From a virus, in the IMG/VR virus record IMGVR_UViG_3300013372_001471, positions 1-64,000 of that record: a stretch of DNA of 64,000 nt; one strand, 5' to 3'. The notes under the pieces are model-generated. The model was not told where the DNA came from, did not search any database, and saw nothing but the letters and a program-made list of their open reading frames with translations. Below are positions 1 to 5,970 of this stretch, one piece after another. The position numbers and the translations under genes are program-made. Positions within the stretch are counted from its first letter, which is position 1. Each line of letters starts with the position of its first letter.

Positions 1-59
1 AGAAGAAGTTTTCGGAATATATCTTGTAATTTTCTACCTTCGTTTACCAAATCTTTCAT
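1..59 (-). CDS. 5' end of an unidentified gene, cut by the window edge
   Basis: An ATG at 59-57 opens a frame that runs off the left edge. It starts MKDLVNEGRKLQDIFRKLL and is preceded by a good ribosome binding site (AAGAG, six bases before the ATG). It follows the terminator at 112-145 and the promoter-like motif at 91-100, so it probably begins a new transcription unit. Only 19 residues are visible, so no function can be assigned. Confidence 0.5.
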   Translation of the reverse strand, partial: MKDLVNEGRKLQDIFRKLL

Positions 60-90
60 ACCATTCTCTTAATGAATATAAAAATACCAC

Positions 91-100
91 ATATAAATAT
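91..100 (-). promoter_or_regulatory. ATATTTAT-class promoter-like motif
   Basis: The coding strand reads GATATTTATATG, about 32 bases upstream of the start at 59 and just past the hairpin at 125-145. It is one of nine similar sites, all in the same orientation upstream of genes. The promoter role is inferred from recurrence and position. Confidence 0.45.
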
Positions 101-111
101 CACCGAAATTG

Positions 112-145
112 AAATAAACAGAAATCGCCAGACATAATCTGGCGA
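112..145 (-). terminator. Hairpin terminator after the secreted-protein cassette
   Basis: TCGCCAGA and TCTGGCGA form a perfect 8-bp stem with a 5-base loop (125-145). On the minus strand it is followed by a T-rich run (TTTCTGTTTATTT). It lies directly downstream of the collar-domain gene ending at 179 and ends that unit. Confidence 0.75.
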
Positions 146-178
146 CTTCGTAACTCCATTAACACATGGTTATTGAGA

Positions 179-469
179 TTAGTTTCTTGATGGATAAATG
201 CCATTGAGACAAATAGAGTATTCCATATAAGGTTTCCCTTGATAGATGTCTCCAAACTCAATATGCAATGGATTACCATGTTCGTCCTTTGGTCTCAAAT
301 CTGGTAATCCAAAATTATGAATACCATCACCACCATACATTGTTCCAAGTAAAGAAAACAATGCTTCATTGTGTTGAATTTGTAAAAGTTGTCCATGACA
401 AAATGTCCAATCTTTTGGTGCGAAATTGTATGGAAACTGTATTATCATGCCTAAAAAAGGTTCATACAT
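179..469 (-). CDS. Short phage tail collar domain protein (Mdp-like)
   Basis: This 96-residue protein matches the Phage Tail Collar domain (Pfam 07484) shared by T4 gp12-type fibres and the microcystin-dependent-protein family. Visible signatures are an N-terminal PFLGMI, FAPKDWTFCHGQLL, ALFSLLGTMYGGDG, FGLPDLR and the typical ending LNGIYPSRN. Family members are usually near 170-190 residues; here the segment between PDLR and the C-terminus is very short, yet both ends are intact, so it looks compact rather than broken. The start has a strong binding site (AAGGAG). It is the last gene of a unit whose three upstream genes encode exported proteins. It could be a fibre tip or a small surface-exposed protein; the choice is open. 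Confidence 0.8.
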   Translation of the reverse strand: MYEPFLGMIIQFPYNFAPKDWTFCHGQLLQIQHNEALFSLLGTMYGGDGIHNFGLPDLRPKDEHGNPLHIEFGDIYQGKPYMEYSICLNGIYPSRN

Positions 470-486
470 TTTATTATCTCCTTGAA

Positions 487-1662
487 TTATTCAACTATAA
501 CCCATTTAGCACCATTGAACCAAAGTGTTCTTGATTGATTTGGCCAAATGGTATAATCAAGTGCAGTATCTGTTCCCCAATCTATATTTCTAATTGTAAC
601 AGTATTTGCAGTTGAGCCATTGAAAATTGTGACGAGCTGACCAACACCTGCACCCGTAGGGGAGACAATGTTGTAGTCCACTGCAACACGACTGACAACC
701 CATCTTGAATTTCCAGGAAGAGTTGCGGGTGCGACTGTGTGAACTGTGACACTACTTGTTTTGTGATGTGGATTAACTTCCCATGAAATACCATTTGTTC
801 CTCTCGTTGCATAGGAGCCGATTGGAGCGGTCTCACCACCTTCGAGAGCAAATACATTGATTGCCCCTCTTTGGACATTGCGTGATGTAACCGTTGAGTC
901 CACCAGAAATTTGGCTGTATCTGCAATGACTGAACGAGCAGAGTTGGTAGCAAACGCAGATGTTGATGCGAAACTAGCATGGTCTGCATCGAAAGCAAAT
1001 ACTGATGTATCTGCAAACTTAGCATGAGTTCCGTTTACGGAATAGAATGCCGTATCGGATTTAGCAGAATGAGCAGCAGTTGAAGCATAAGTTGCTAAAT
1101 CTGCAAGAGTTGCCTTACCGGCTGCACGAGCAGTATCTGCAAACTTCGATGTATTTGAATGATTACTTACTCTGGTTGAGTCTGCATAGTTTGATGTGAG
1201 TGAACTGTTTGCAGTTACAGAGTGAGCGGAAATCTTAGCACTATCTGCAAGTTTTGCCTTATCTGATGTTTCTGAATGTTTTGCCTCAGCAGCATCAAGT
1301 GCATAAGTTGAAAGTAATGCATACGGAACTGTTCTGATTTGTAGTCTTCCGAGTGACACACCGTTCACATAAGCATAAACAAAAAGTTTCTTACCGTAGT
1401 TATCAATCAAGATATTGTCTGCAACATTCTCAATAAGATAATTGATGATACCGTTGTTGATTTCAATATCAACATTCTCACGATACCAAAGAGCGGCAGT
1501 ATTCAATCTTGATACTTCATCGAAAGAACTGTCTGCGATGTAAACTGAAAACTTCGAGTTGATGTCTGTTCCAGCAGGTGCGTGTGCTTGATACTGAATG
1601 TTTGTTCCTGCAAATGCATTGACTGCAATCAAAGTAAAGATTGCCAAAATAACTTGTCTCAT
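487..1662 (-). CDS. Secreted A-x-x-A/D-S repeat protein with a fibre-like C-terminus
   Basis: This 391-residue protein begins with a clear Sec signal peptide (MRQVILAIFTLIAVNAFA, cleavage before GTN). The region after it follows the plan of a secreted family common in Bacteroidota/Kapabacteria-type genomes: a YQ start, a VYI... LWYRENVDIEINNG strand pattern, then LGRLQIRTVPYALLSTYA. From about residue 125 to 260 there is a degenerate repeat of A-x-x-A, ADSAK, ADTA and SNTSKFADTA units, likely a trimeric or helical stalk. The C-terminus (TVTIRNIDWGTD... WFNGAKWVIVE) resembles C-terminal domains of fibre proteins. The start follows GAGGAAAAA. It lies 14 bases after the sorting-domain gene. A signal peptide is unusual for a virion protein, so surface display on the infected cell is inferred. 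Confidence 0.6.
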   Translation of the reverse strand: MRQVILAIFTLIAVNAFAGTNIQYQAHAPAGTDINSKFSVYIADSSFDEVSRLNTAALWYRENVDIEINNGIINYLIENVADNILIDNYGKKLFVYAYVNGVSLGRLQIRTVPYALLSTYALDAAEAKHSETSDKAKLADSAKISAHSVTANSSLTSNYADSTRVSNHSNTSKFADTARAAGKATLADLATYASTAAHSAKSDTAFYSVNGTHAKFADTSVFAFDADHASFASTSAFATNSARSVIADTAKFLVDSTVTSRNVQRGAINVFALEGGETAPIGSYATRGTNGISWEVNPHHKTSSVTVHTVAPATLPGNSRWVVSRVAVDYNIVSPTGAGVGQLVTIFNGSTANTVTIRNIDWGTDTALDYTIWPNQSRTLWFNGAKWVIVE

Positions 1663-1676
1663 TTTTTCCTCATTGT

Positions 1677-2099
1677 TTAATTGAAAATAACTTTTGTTGA
1701 ATATCCTTGTCTATCCCATGTTGTAATTCTGATATAGAACACACCACGATTTGGCAATGTAATAGTATTTGAAGCACCGTTCATTGTTTCGGTTACTACT
1801 CTACCATATACATCTGTTACTTGCACCGATGCGATATTATCAATACCGAATGATACCACACCGTCTCTGGTTGGATTTGGATAAGCAACCATATCAACCA
1901 TGTTTGTTTCTTCTACGGATAACGCTACTCTTTTTGGAATACGAATACCCACATGAAACTTATTCTTATACCCAGCAACTACTTGACCGAGAGTTGCATT
2001 ACCGTTACCACCACTTACTATTGACTTAAGCAAGTGTGGTTTTGTGTCTCCTGCAATTACGGTTGTAACTGCAATAAGCATAGCAATGATATAATTCAT
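1677..2099 (-). CDS. Secreted protein with a type IX secretion C-terminal sorting domain
   Basis: The 140-residue product has a signal peptide (MNYIIAMLIAVTTVIAG) and a C-terminal domain of about 75 residues that matches the type A sorting domain of the type IX (Por) secretion system: AYPNPTRDGVVSF, then VTDVYGRVV, then LPNRGVFYIRI, then STKVIFN at the end. Between them lies a stretch of about 45 residues, GGNGNATLGQVVAG...FHVGI, which resembles the GQ-containing segment often found before such domains. There is almost no other cargo. I chose the ATG at 2099 because AAGGAG sits eight bases before it; the ATG at 2105 is only two bases from it. Known role of the family: export across the outer membrane and surface attachment in Bacteroidota-type bacteria. 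Confidence 0.8.
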   Translation of the reverse strand: MNYIIAMLIAVTTVIAGDTKPHLLKSIVSGGNGNATLGQVVAGYKNKFHVGIRIPKRVALSVEETNMVDMVAYPNPTRDGVVSFGIDNIASVQVTDVYGRVVTETMNGASNTITLPNRGVFYIRITTWDRQGYSTKVIFN

Positions 2100-2124
2100 T
2101 GACATAACTCCTTAAATAAAACTA

Positions 2125-2307
2125 TTAAAACTTTTGTATATGTTGTTCTATCAATGCTTTATTGATGTCAAGATATACTGTATCTTTCTTTGGTTTCTCT
2201 TTCTTGCAACAAGAATGGTCTTTCTTCATTTTCTTTGTTTTTACTTCGTCAGCAATAAATGTTTGTGTTACAAACATAAAGCCAACTATTAACATTAAAA
2301 TCTTCAT
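2125..2307 (-). CDS. Small exported Lys-rich protein with a Cys-Cys pair
   Basis: This 60-residue protein has a hydrophobic signal peptide (MKILMLIVGFMFVTQTFIA, likely cut before DE). The mature part of about 40 residues is rich in lysine and contains HSCCKKEK, a possible metal or disulfide site. No lipobox is seen, so it is probably periplasmic or secreted rather than a lipoprotein. It is the first gene of the secreted-protein cassette, with GGAGATT before the ATG and a strong CATATATTAG motif 24 bases upstream. No family was recognised. Confidence 0.6.
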   Translation of the reverse strand: MKILMLIVGFMFVTQTFIADEVKTKKMKKDHSCCKKEKPKKDTVYLDINKALIEQHIQKF

Positions 2308-2331
2308 AGCAATCTCCTATAAATTACACTA

Positions 2332-2341
2332 CTAATATATG
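2332..2341 (-). promoter_or_regulatory. CATATATTAG-class promoter-like motif
   Basis: The coding strand reads TTTCATATATTAGTAGTG, 24 bases upstream of the start at 2307. The 10-base core is identical to sites upstream of the sliding clamp, clamp loader and gp32 genes. The promoter function is inferred. Confidence 0.55.
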
Positions 2342-2369
2342 AAATTTATTGATATGATCAAAATAAAAT

Positions 2370-2702
2370 TTACCCCATTGGGTTGGCATCACGGATTTTT
2401 TCTTTAATCCACTCATACACTTTTTCATCGTGAGTATTTACTTTCCATTCTTTAACTGTTCTGGTGTCCATTTCGTGAAGGCCAAACGGTCTAACATCGG
2501 ATATTTTAGCAACATGACCTGTTTCAAATTCAATATGCCATGCAACTTTCTCTATACCATCAAAATCATCACCGGCTTCTGTTGAGAAAGTTGGTTGTCC
2601 AAATGCTTTAATTAGGTGTCTAAACTCACATTCCATAACGCCAACTTGTGGTGCCAATCTGACCACAATATCTTTTCCTAATCTGTGTTTAGGGTAATTC
2701 AT
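2370..2702 (-). CDS. Conserved phage-type protein of unknown function
   Basis: This 110-residue acidic protein has no signal peptide or membrane segment. It contains FGQPTFSTEAGDDFDGIEKVAWHIEF followed by a strand with GHVAKISDVRPFG and a final EWKVNTHDEKVYEWIKEKI helix. That order (FG-P, then W-x-x-EF, then a W motif and a terminal helix) resembles small hypothetical proteins of T4-like environmental phages, but I cannot name a function. It ends just before the promoter motif at 2332, so it closes the preceding unit. Confidence 0.55.
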   Translation of the reverse strand: MNYPKHRLGKDIVVRLAPQVGVMECEFRHLIKAFGQPTFSTEAGDDFDGIEKVAWHIEFETGHVAKISDVRPFGLHEMDTRTVKEWKVNTHDEKVYEWIKEKIRDANPMG

Positions 2703-2706
2703 AATC

Positions 2707-2901
2707 TCACCTTCTATTTTTGTAATCTGTTTCGTAGAAACCTTGAACTTTAAGAATTGGTTTACTACTTGAAAATGTTTCTAACTTATTCAACTTTGAT
2801 TTTTTTCCACAGGCACATTTTTCTGGAATAGAATTTGTGAGTGGAACAAAATACTCCTCTATCTTTCCACATTTATCACATTCAAAATCATAGGTTGGCA
2901 T
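2707..2901 (-). CDS. FmdB-type zinc ribbon protein
   Basis: The 64-residue product starts MPTYDFECDKCG and has a second pair in CACGKKSK, giving the C-x2-C ... C-x-C arrangement and YDFxC start typical of the FmdB / CxxC-CxxC-SSSS putative regulatory family. I chose the ATG at 2901 because GGGGGA lies seven bases upstream and family members begin with MPxYxxxC; a longer frame reaches 2931. It overlaps the end of the upstream membrane-protein gene by 14 bases. Such proteins are thought to bind zinc and perhaps nucleic acid or partner proteins; the phage role is unknown. Confidence 0.7.
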   Translation of the reverse strand: MPTYDFECDKCGKIEEYFVPLTNSIPEKCACGKKSKLNKLETFSSSKPILKVQGFYETDYKNRR

Positions 2902-3070
2902 AAGATATTCCCCCATGAAATAAAAAGTCAATAAACATCTGTATGAAATATATTCCGATTGCGAGTGGCAATCCTAAAAGAAATGTTAATGCAATTACAA
3001 CAACCGCATAAACTAAATAGGCAAATGGGGTAACTATCCCCATTGATAAAAACTCAAAGAATTTTTGCAT
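2888..3070 (-). CDS. Small two-segment membrane protein
   Basis: This 60-residue protein has two hydrophobic stretches, about residues 10-30 (GIVTPFAYLVYAVVVIALTF) and 33-52 (LPLAIGIYFIQMFIDFLF), separated by a short turn. This is the size and topology of small phage inner-membrane proteins; a holin or an anti-superinfection protein are options, with nothing to decide between them. It overlaps the zinc-ribbon gene downstream. Confidence 0.5.
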   Translation of the reverse strand: MQKFFEFLSMGIVTPFAYLVYAVVVIALTFLLGLPLAIGIYFIQMFIDFLFHGGISYANL

Positions 3071-3088
3071 AATAAAACCTTTTGTATA

Positions 3089-3370
3089 TTAAAACTTTGA
3101 AACTTCATTTACTATGTGTGTATAATCAACGTTATTGATATTTATGGTTCCTTTCAAAACAGATAAATTCATAGAAGTTAATCCTTTCTTAAAAAACTTT
3201 TTGAGGGTATCTTTTATTAAAGGTGCAATCAAAACAGAAAATTCATCAGCATTTAATCTGTGATTCTTTTCAAAAAATATCTGTTCTTGAAACACTATTT
3301 CAAATAGTTCATCTTTTAATTCATCATTTAATTCTATGATGTCCATAACCGTTCTTGTATCAAAATTCAT
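3089..3370 (-). CDS. Hypothetical protein
   Basis: The product of about 93 residues starts MNFDTRTVMDIIELNDELKDELFE, is rich in acidic helices in the first half and Lys/Phe in the middle (DTLKKFFKKGL). I placed the start at 3370, with GGGAAT upstream; an in-frame ATG at 3385 and a start at 3400 are also possible. It overlaps the end of the preceding gene by 11 bases, suggesting coupled translation. No family recognised. Confidence 0.4.
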   Translation of the reverse strand: MNFDTRTVMDIIELNDELKDELFEIVFQEQIFFEKNHRLNADEFSVLIAPLIKDTLKKFFKKGLTSMNLSVLKGTININNVDYTHIVNEVSKF

Positions 3371-3557
3371 AGTATGAACTATTCCCATTAGAAAAATCAA
3401 AAAAGTTATCCGATGTTAAATATGAATATGAAATTGATTTTATTTCATCCATAGTCAAACCATTTTCTTCATAGTTCTCTAAATCTTTTTCTGTAATGTA
3501 TAAGTAATTTCCTTTTGAAGAATAGAATCTCCAACCGTCTACGAAAATAAAATTCAT
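3360..3557 (-). CDS. Hypothetical protein
   Basis: A 65-residue protein (MNFIFVDGWRFYSSKGNYLYITEKDLENYEENG...) with many aromatic residues and no membrane segment. It sits between the acidic protein gene and the following small gene, with which it overlaps. Its reality rests on tight packing and orientation; no function is visible. Confidence 0.4.
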   Translation of the reverse strand: MNFIFVDGWRFYSSKGNYLYITEKDLENYEENGLTMDEIKSISYSYLTSDNFFDFSNGNSSYYEF

Positions 3558-3567
3558 TTAGTATACC

Positions 3568-4200
3568 TTATATCATTTCTATTTCATCTTCATCATCTTC
3601 TTCTCCACCTTCTTCATCAAATTCATCGAAGTCATCGAAGTCATCGAAGTCATCATATGATTCATCATCATAATAATCTTCATCATCTTCATCATCAAAT
3701 TCTTCTTCTTCTACATCATCCCATTCTTGATCATCCATTTGATCTTCTGTTTCATCTTCCATTTCATATTCCATGTTATCATCCATGTCTTGACCTCCGA
3801 TAAAGTATTTGATATAACCATGAACAGCATCAATATAATTTTCAGCAATAGATAATTTGTATTGAACCCAATCTTCAAGTTGCATTTCCCGATTCATCAT
3901 TTTATACAACTGATTTGACTTTTCCATAATAGCAAGTAATTGTGCTTTTGCCATTTCTGTTTCATCTTCAAATTGATTGTGTGATTCTTTTAATTTATTT
4001 CTATAATCGAATAACCGTGATTCTGCAATACGGACTAATTTTTTTGCAACCATTTTTTTCTTTGAGTTACTTTTTAACACGCCAGAAGTATTCACAGCTT
4101 CGTGTAAATCTTTTCTTAAATTGTTAATCTTTTTTTTCTGTTTTACTTCTCTCAAAGCGTTTACAGTTTCTTCAATTATCATTTTCTTTATAGGTTTCAT
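3568..4200 (-). CDS. Basic/helical protein with an extremely acidic C-terminal tail
   Basis: The 210-residue product has a basic, helical N-terminal part (residues 1-75, many KKK) and a tail from about residue 140 made almost only of Asp, Glu, Tyr, Phe and Met, ending DEDEIEMI. The tail includes a short tandem repeat DDFDDFDDFDEF, encoded by a 9-bp repeat at 3623-3649. I chose the ATG at 4200, five bases after GGAGAG; a GTG at 4215 is upstream in frame. The N-terminus (MKPIKKMIIE) fits the L/I-x-E pattern seen in several proteins here. The tail could be a DNA mimic or a scaffold-like segment; that is inference. Confidence 0.55.
   Translation of the reverse strand: MKPIKKMIIEETVNALREVKQKKKINNLRKDLHEAVNTSGVLKSNSKKKMVAKKLVRIAESRLFDYRNKLKESHNQFEDETEMAKAQLLAIMEKSNQLYKMMNREMQLEDWVQYKLSIAENYIDAVHGYIKYFIGGQDMDDNMEYEMEDETEDQMDDQEWDDVEEEEFDDEDDEDYYDDESYDDFDDFDDFDEFDEEGGEEDDEDEIEMI
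3623..3649. repeat. 9-bp tandem repeat inside the acidic-tail gene
   Basis: Three perfect copies of TCATCGAAG on the + strand encode repeated Asp-Asp-Phe/Asp-Phe-Asp units in the acidic tail. Slippage here would lengthen or shorten the tail without changing frame. Confidence 0.8.
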
Positions 4201-4229
4201 TATACTCTCCAACACCTTTTAGGCATATA

Positions 4230-4237
4230 CAAATATA
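4230..4237 (-). promoter_or_regulatory. TATATTTG promoter-like motif (variant class)
   Basis: The coding strand reads TTTTTGTATATTTGTATATG, 29 bases upstream of the start at 4200. It shares TATATT-W-G with the CATATATTAG sites. Weak on its own. Confidence 0.35.
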
Positions 4238-4265
4238 CAAAAATTATTTCAAATTAAAAAGCAAA

Positions 4266-4730
4266 TTATTCTTCATCCATAATATCTTCCATGCCACCAA
4301 AAAGATAATCCAATTCATCACCCTCTTCATCTTGGGAAACAAAATCGGCTTGGCCAACACGTGTATCTAAATCAACAAAAGAATCAAGAAATGCATCCTT
4401 GTCTGGAGATATGTATGATTTTCTTTTCATAAGAGGTTCAACCATAGCAACAAACATTTCTTTTTCCGCATCGGTTGTTGGCTGTGACAACTTATTTTTC
4501 AACTTAAATGTATCTTTTGGAGAATACTGTGTAACACGATGTCCGAATACATCTTCTTTCATCATGTTCATAATGTATTTTGCTTCTTCAATTTCTTTAT
4601 ACATCTTCCTTCTCTTTTTTCTTCCAGCACAATGAGCTTTCTGACTAAATCCCTTTGGTCTGGAGCAGTTTATTGATTTCTTATACTTGTTAGACCATTT
4701 TTCCAATATGTTTTCTATTTTGTTTTCCAT
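4266..4730 (-). CDS. Conserved phage protein with a KGFSQKAHCAG motif
   Basis: The 154-residue product carries INCSRPKGFSQKAHCAGRKKRR near residues 20-41, a Cys/His-containing basic segment I associate with hypothetical proteins of environmental T4-like phages, followed by helices and an acidic C-terminus (GDELDYLFGGMEDIMDEE). Two cysteines and a histidine might bind metal. The ATG at 4730 is assumed; an in-frame TTG at 4745 overlaps the upstream stop (TTGA) and may be used instead. Function unknown. Confidence 0.5.
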   Translation of the reverse strand: MENKIENILEKWSNKYKKSINCSRPKGFSQKAHCAGRKKRRKMYKEIEEAKYIMNMMKEDVFGHRVTQYSPKDTFKLKNKLSQPTTDAEKEMFVAMVEPLMKRKSYISPDKDAFLDSFVDLDTRVGQADFVSQDEEGDELDYLFGGMEDIMDEE

Positions 4731-4741
4731 ATAAATAAATA

Positions 4742-5173
4742 TCAAATTCTTTGTATTGCATCATAAATTTGATCAGATATTGGTTGTGGTATGGTATCTT
4801 TTGTAAACCAATTGACATCTTCGTGTTCCCAATCTATCTTAACAAAGAATCTCTTTTTTACTGTGTATAAGAAAAGAAAATACATCCTATCATCTGCAAA
4901 GTATCTATCTATACAAGTTAATTTTGCATCCGGTGGTATATGGTGTGTTGTTTCTTCAAAGAACTCTCTACGAGCACAATCTTCCATTGACTCTAATTTG
5001 TTTACATCTACTTCTCCAGATGGAACAGACCAGTGTCCACCTAAATAATGTGCCTTAGATGTTCTTTTTGTTAAAAGAAATTCACCGGAAGTGGTCATGG
5101 CAAGAATGCCAGCCGCTCCCGGTTTCATTATTTTACAAAGTTGTTCGGGTGATATGTGGTTTATATTAGGCAT
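4742..5173 (-). CDS. NUDIX hydrolase
   Basis: This 143-residue protein is the usual size for a NUDIX hydrolase. The NUDIX box is visible as GEVD (G53) through REFFEET (residues 69-75), with two extra residues between the glycine and the REFFEE helix. The preceding strand and loop AGILAMTTSGEFLLTKRTSKAHYLGGHWSVPSGE is typical. Such enzymes hydrolyse a nucleoside diphosphate linked to another group; in phages proposed targets include oxidised or alarmone nucleotides, NAD-type compounds, capped RNA and sugar nucleotides. The sequence does not show the substrate. It overlaps the gene upstream by 8 bases. Confidence 0.85.
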   Translation of the reverse strand: MPNINHISPEQLCKIMKPGAAGILAMTTSGEFLLTKRTSKAHYLGGHWSVPSGEVDVNKLESMEDCARREFFEETTHHIPPDAKLTCIDRYFADDRMYFLFLYTVKKRFFVKIDWEHEDVNWFTKDTIPQPISDQIYDAIQRI

Positions 5174-5360
5174 CTTTGTTCAATGTTTGAGGGTATTTAC
5201 CATTTTTTATTCTATTGTATATCATAATAAGTTCTACCTCTGACATATCATCAAGATGACGTTTACCAACAATTTGTTGGCACCATGACATGAAGCTCTT
5301 ATCTCCATCCCAAGACACCCCCATCTTATCTGCAATTTTATGTATGTCTTTTGGTATCAT
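5166..5360 (-). CDS. Hypothetical protein
   Basis: A 64-residue, helix-rich protein (MIPKDIHKIADKMGVSWDGDKSFMSWCQQIVG...) with no signal or membrane segment. It overlaps both neighbours (ATGA with the gene upstream), which supports translation within the same small-gene cluster. No family recognised. Confidence 0.5.
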   Translation of the reverse strand: MIPKDIHKIADKMGVSWDGDKSFMSWCQQIVGKRHLDDMSEVELIMIYNRIKNGKYPQTLNKDA

Positions 5361-5545
5361 CTATTATACGGGAACATATCATTTAGTTTCTGTTTTCTTT
5401 TATTGCAACCACAGTCTTCTTTACCAATAGTTTTAGCAACTGCTTCTGCAACTTTGTCCAAACCAACAGCATTAGTAATCTTTGCAATAGTATCACCAAG
5501 ACCTTTTGATTCTTGATTTTCATTCAATCGTGTCTGTTCACTCAT
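5357..5545 (-). CDS. Small conserved protein with a KEDCGCNKRKQKLN motif
   Basis: The 62-residue product has a helical first part (GLGDTIAKITNAVGLDKVAEAVAKTIG) and a C-terminal DCGCNKRKQKLNDMFPY motif. The CGC plus basic residues and an ending in FPY recur, to my recollection, in small proteins of environmental myoviruses, function unknown. AAAGGTGG lies before the ATG at 5545; the longer GTG start at 5554 would be inside the binding site. Confidence 0.5.
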   Translation of the reverse strand: MSEQTRLNENQESKGLGDTIAKITNAVGLDKVAEAVAKTIGKEDCGCNKRKQKLNDMFPYNR

Positions 5546-5566
5546 AGTAACCACCTTTAATTAGTT

Positions 5567-5923
5567 TTACTTTAATGTAATTAAATAACGAAGTTTATTA
5601 AATTCTGCTAACATTTCATCACGAATGTTAAGTAAGTCTGTATCCGTCTGTCCGTTCAGAACATTATCCAAGTTCAGAAGATACCCAACTGTTTCATCTA
5701 TAAATGCCATAATATCCTTTTCATTTCTGTTGTATAGTTTGAATGGCAATGCCGGAACCCTACCGTATTTACCCATAAGAACTTCAACAAAACTGTCAAT
5801 CAATCCATCCATTGCACTATACGTTCCCCCATACGCCTGATGGCGTGCGTATGATTTGGTCTGCCAATGAAAGAAACGAAGCTGTGTTTGAATAGCGACC
5901 AGTGTGCTTGCTATTTCATGCAT
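5567..5923 (-). CDS. Dps/ferritin-like helical-bundle phage protein (DUF5856-like)
   Basis: The 118-residue product starts MHEIASTLVAIQTQLRFFHWQTKSYARHQAYGGTYSAMDGLIDSF. The FHWQT...H...Y.AMD.L.D pattern is that of Dps-like four-helix proteins (FHWxxxG...H). The C-terminal half is two further helices. Phage versions are grouped as DUF5856 in my recollection. Whether it binds iron is not shown: His and Asp/Glu are present but the full ferroxidase set cannot be confirmed. GGAG lies six bases before the ATG at 5923. An ATATTTAT motif lies 34 bases upstream. Confidence 0.6.
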   Translation of the reverse strand: MHEIASTLVAIQTQLRFFHWQTKSYARHQAYGGTYSAMDGLIDSFVEVLMGKYGRVPALPFKLYNRNEKDIMAFIDETVGYLLNLDNVLNGQTDTDLLNIRDEMLAEFNKLRYLITLK

Positions 5924-5957
5924 ATTATTCTCCAAAAAATAAAATGTATATTCCGAA

Positions 5958-5966
5958 TATAAATAT
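5958..5966 (-). promoter_or_regulatory. ATATTTAT-class promoter-like motif
   Basis: The coding strand reads ACACATATTTATATTCGG between the epimerase stop and the Dps-like gene, 34 bases before its start. It separates the glycan operon from the small-gene cluster. Confidence 0.5.
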
Positions 5967-5970
5967 GTGT

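Noticed and set aside
4728-4745. ATATTTAT-like sequence just before the gene at 4266-4730
   Set aside because: It overlaps the stop of the NUDIX gene and lies at the start codon itself, leaving no room for a promoter-to-start spacing like that of the other nine sites.
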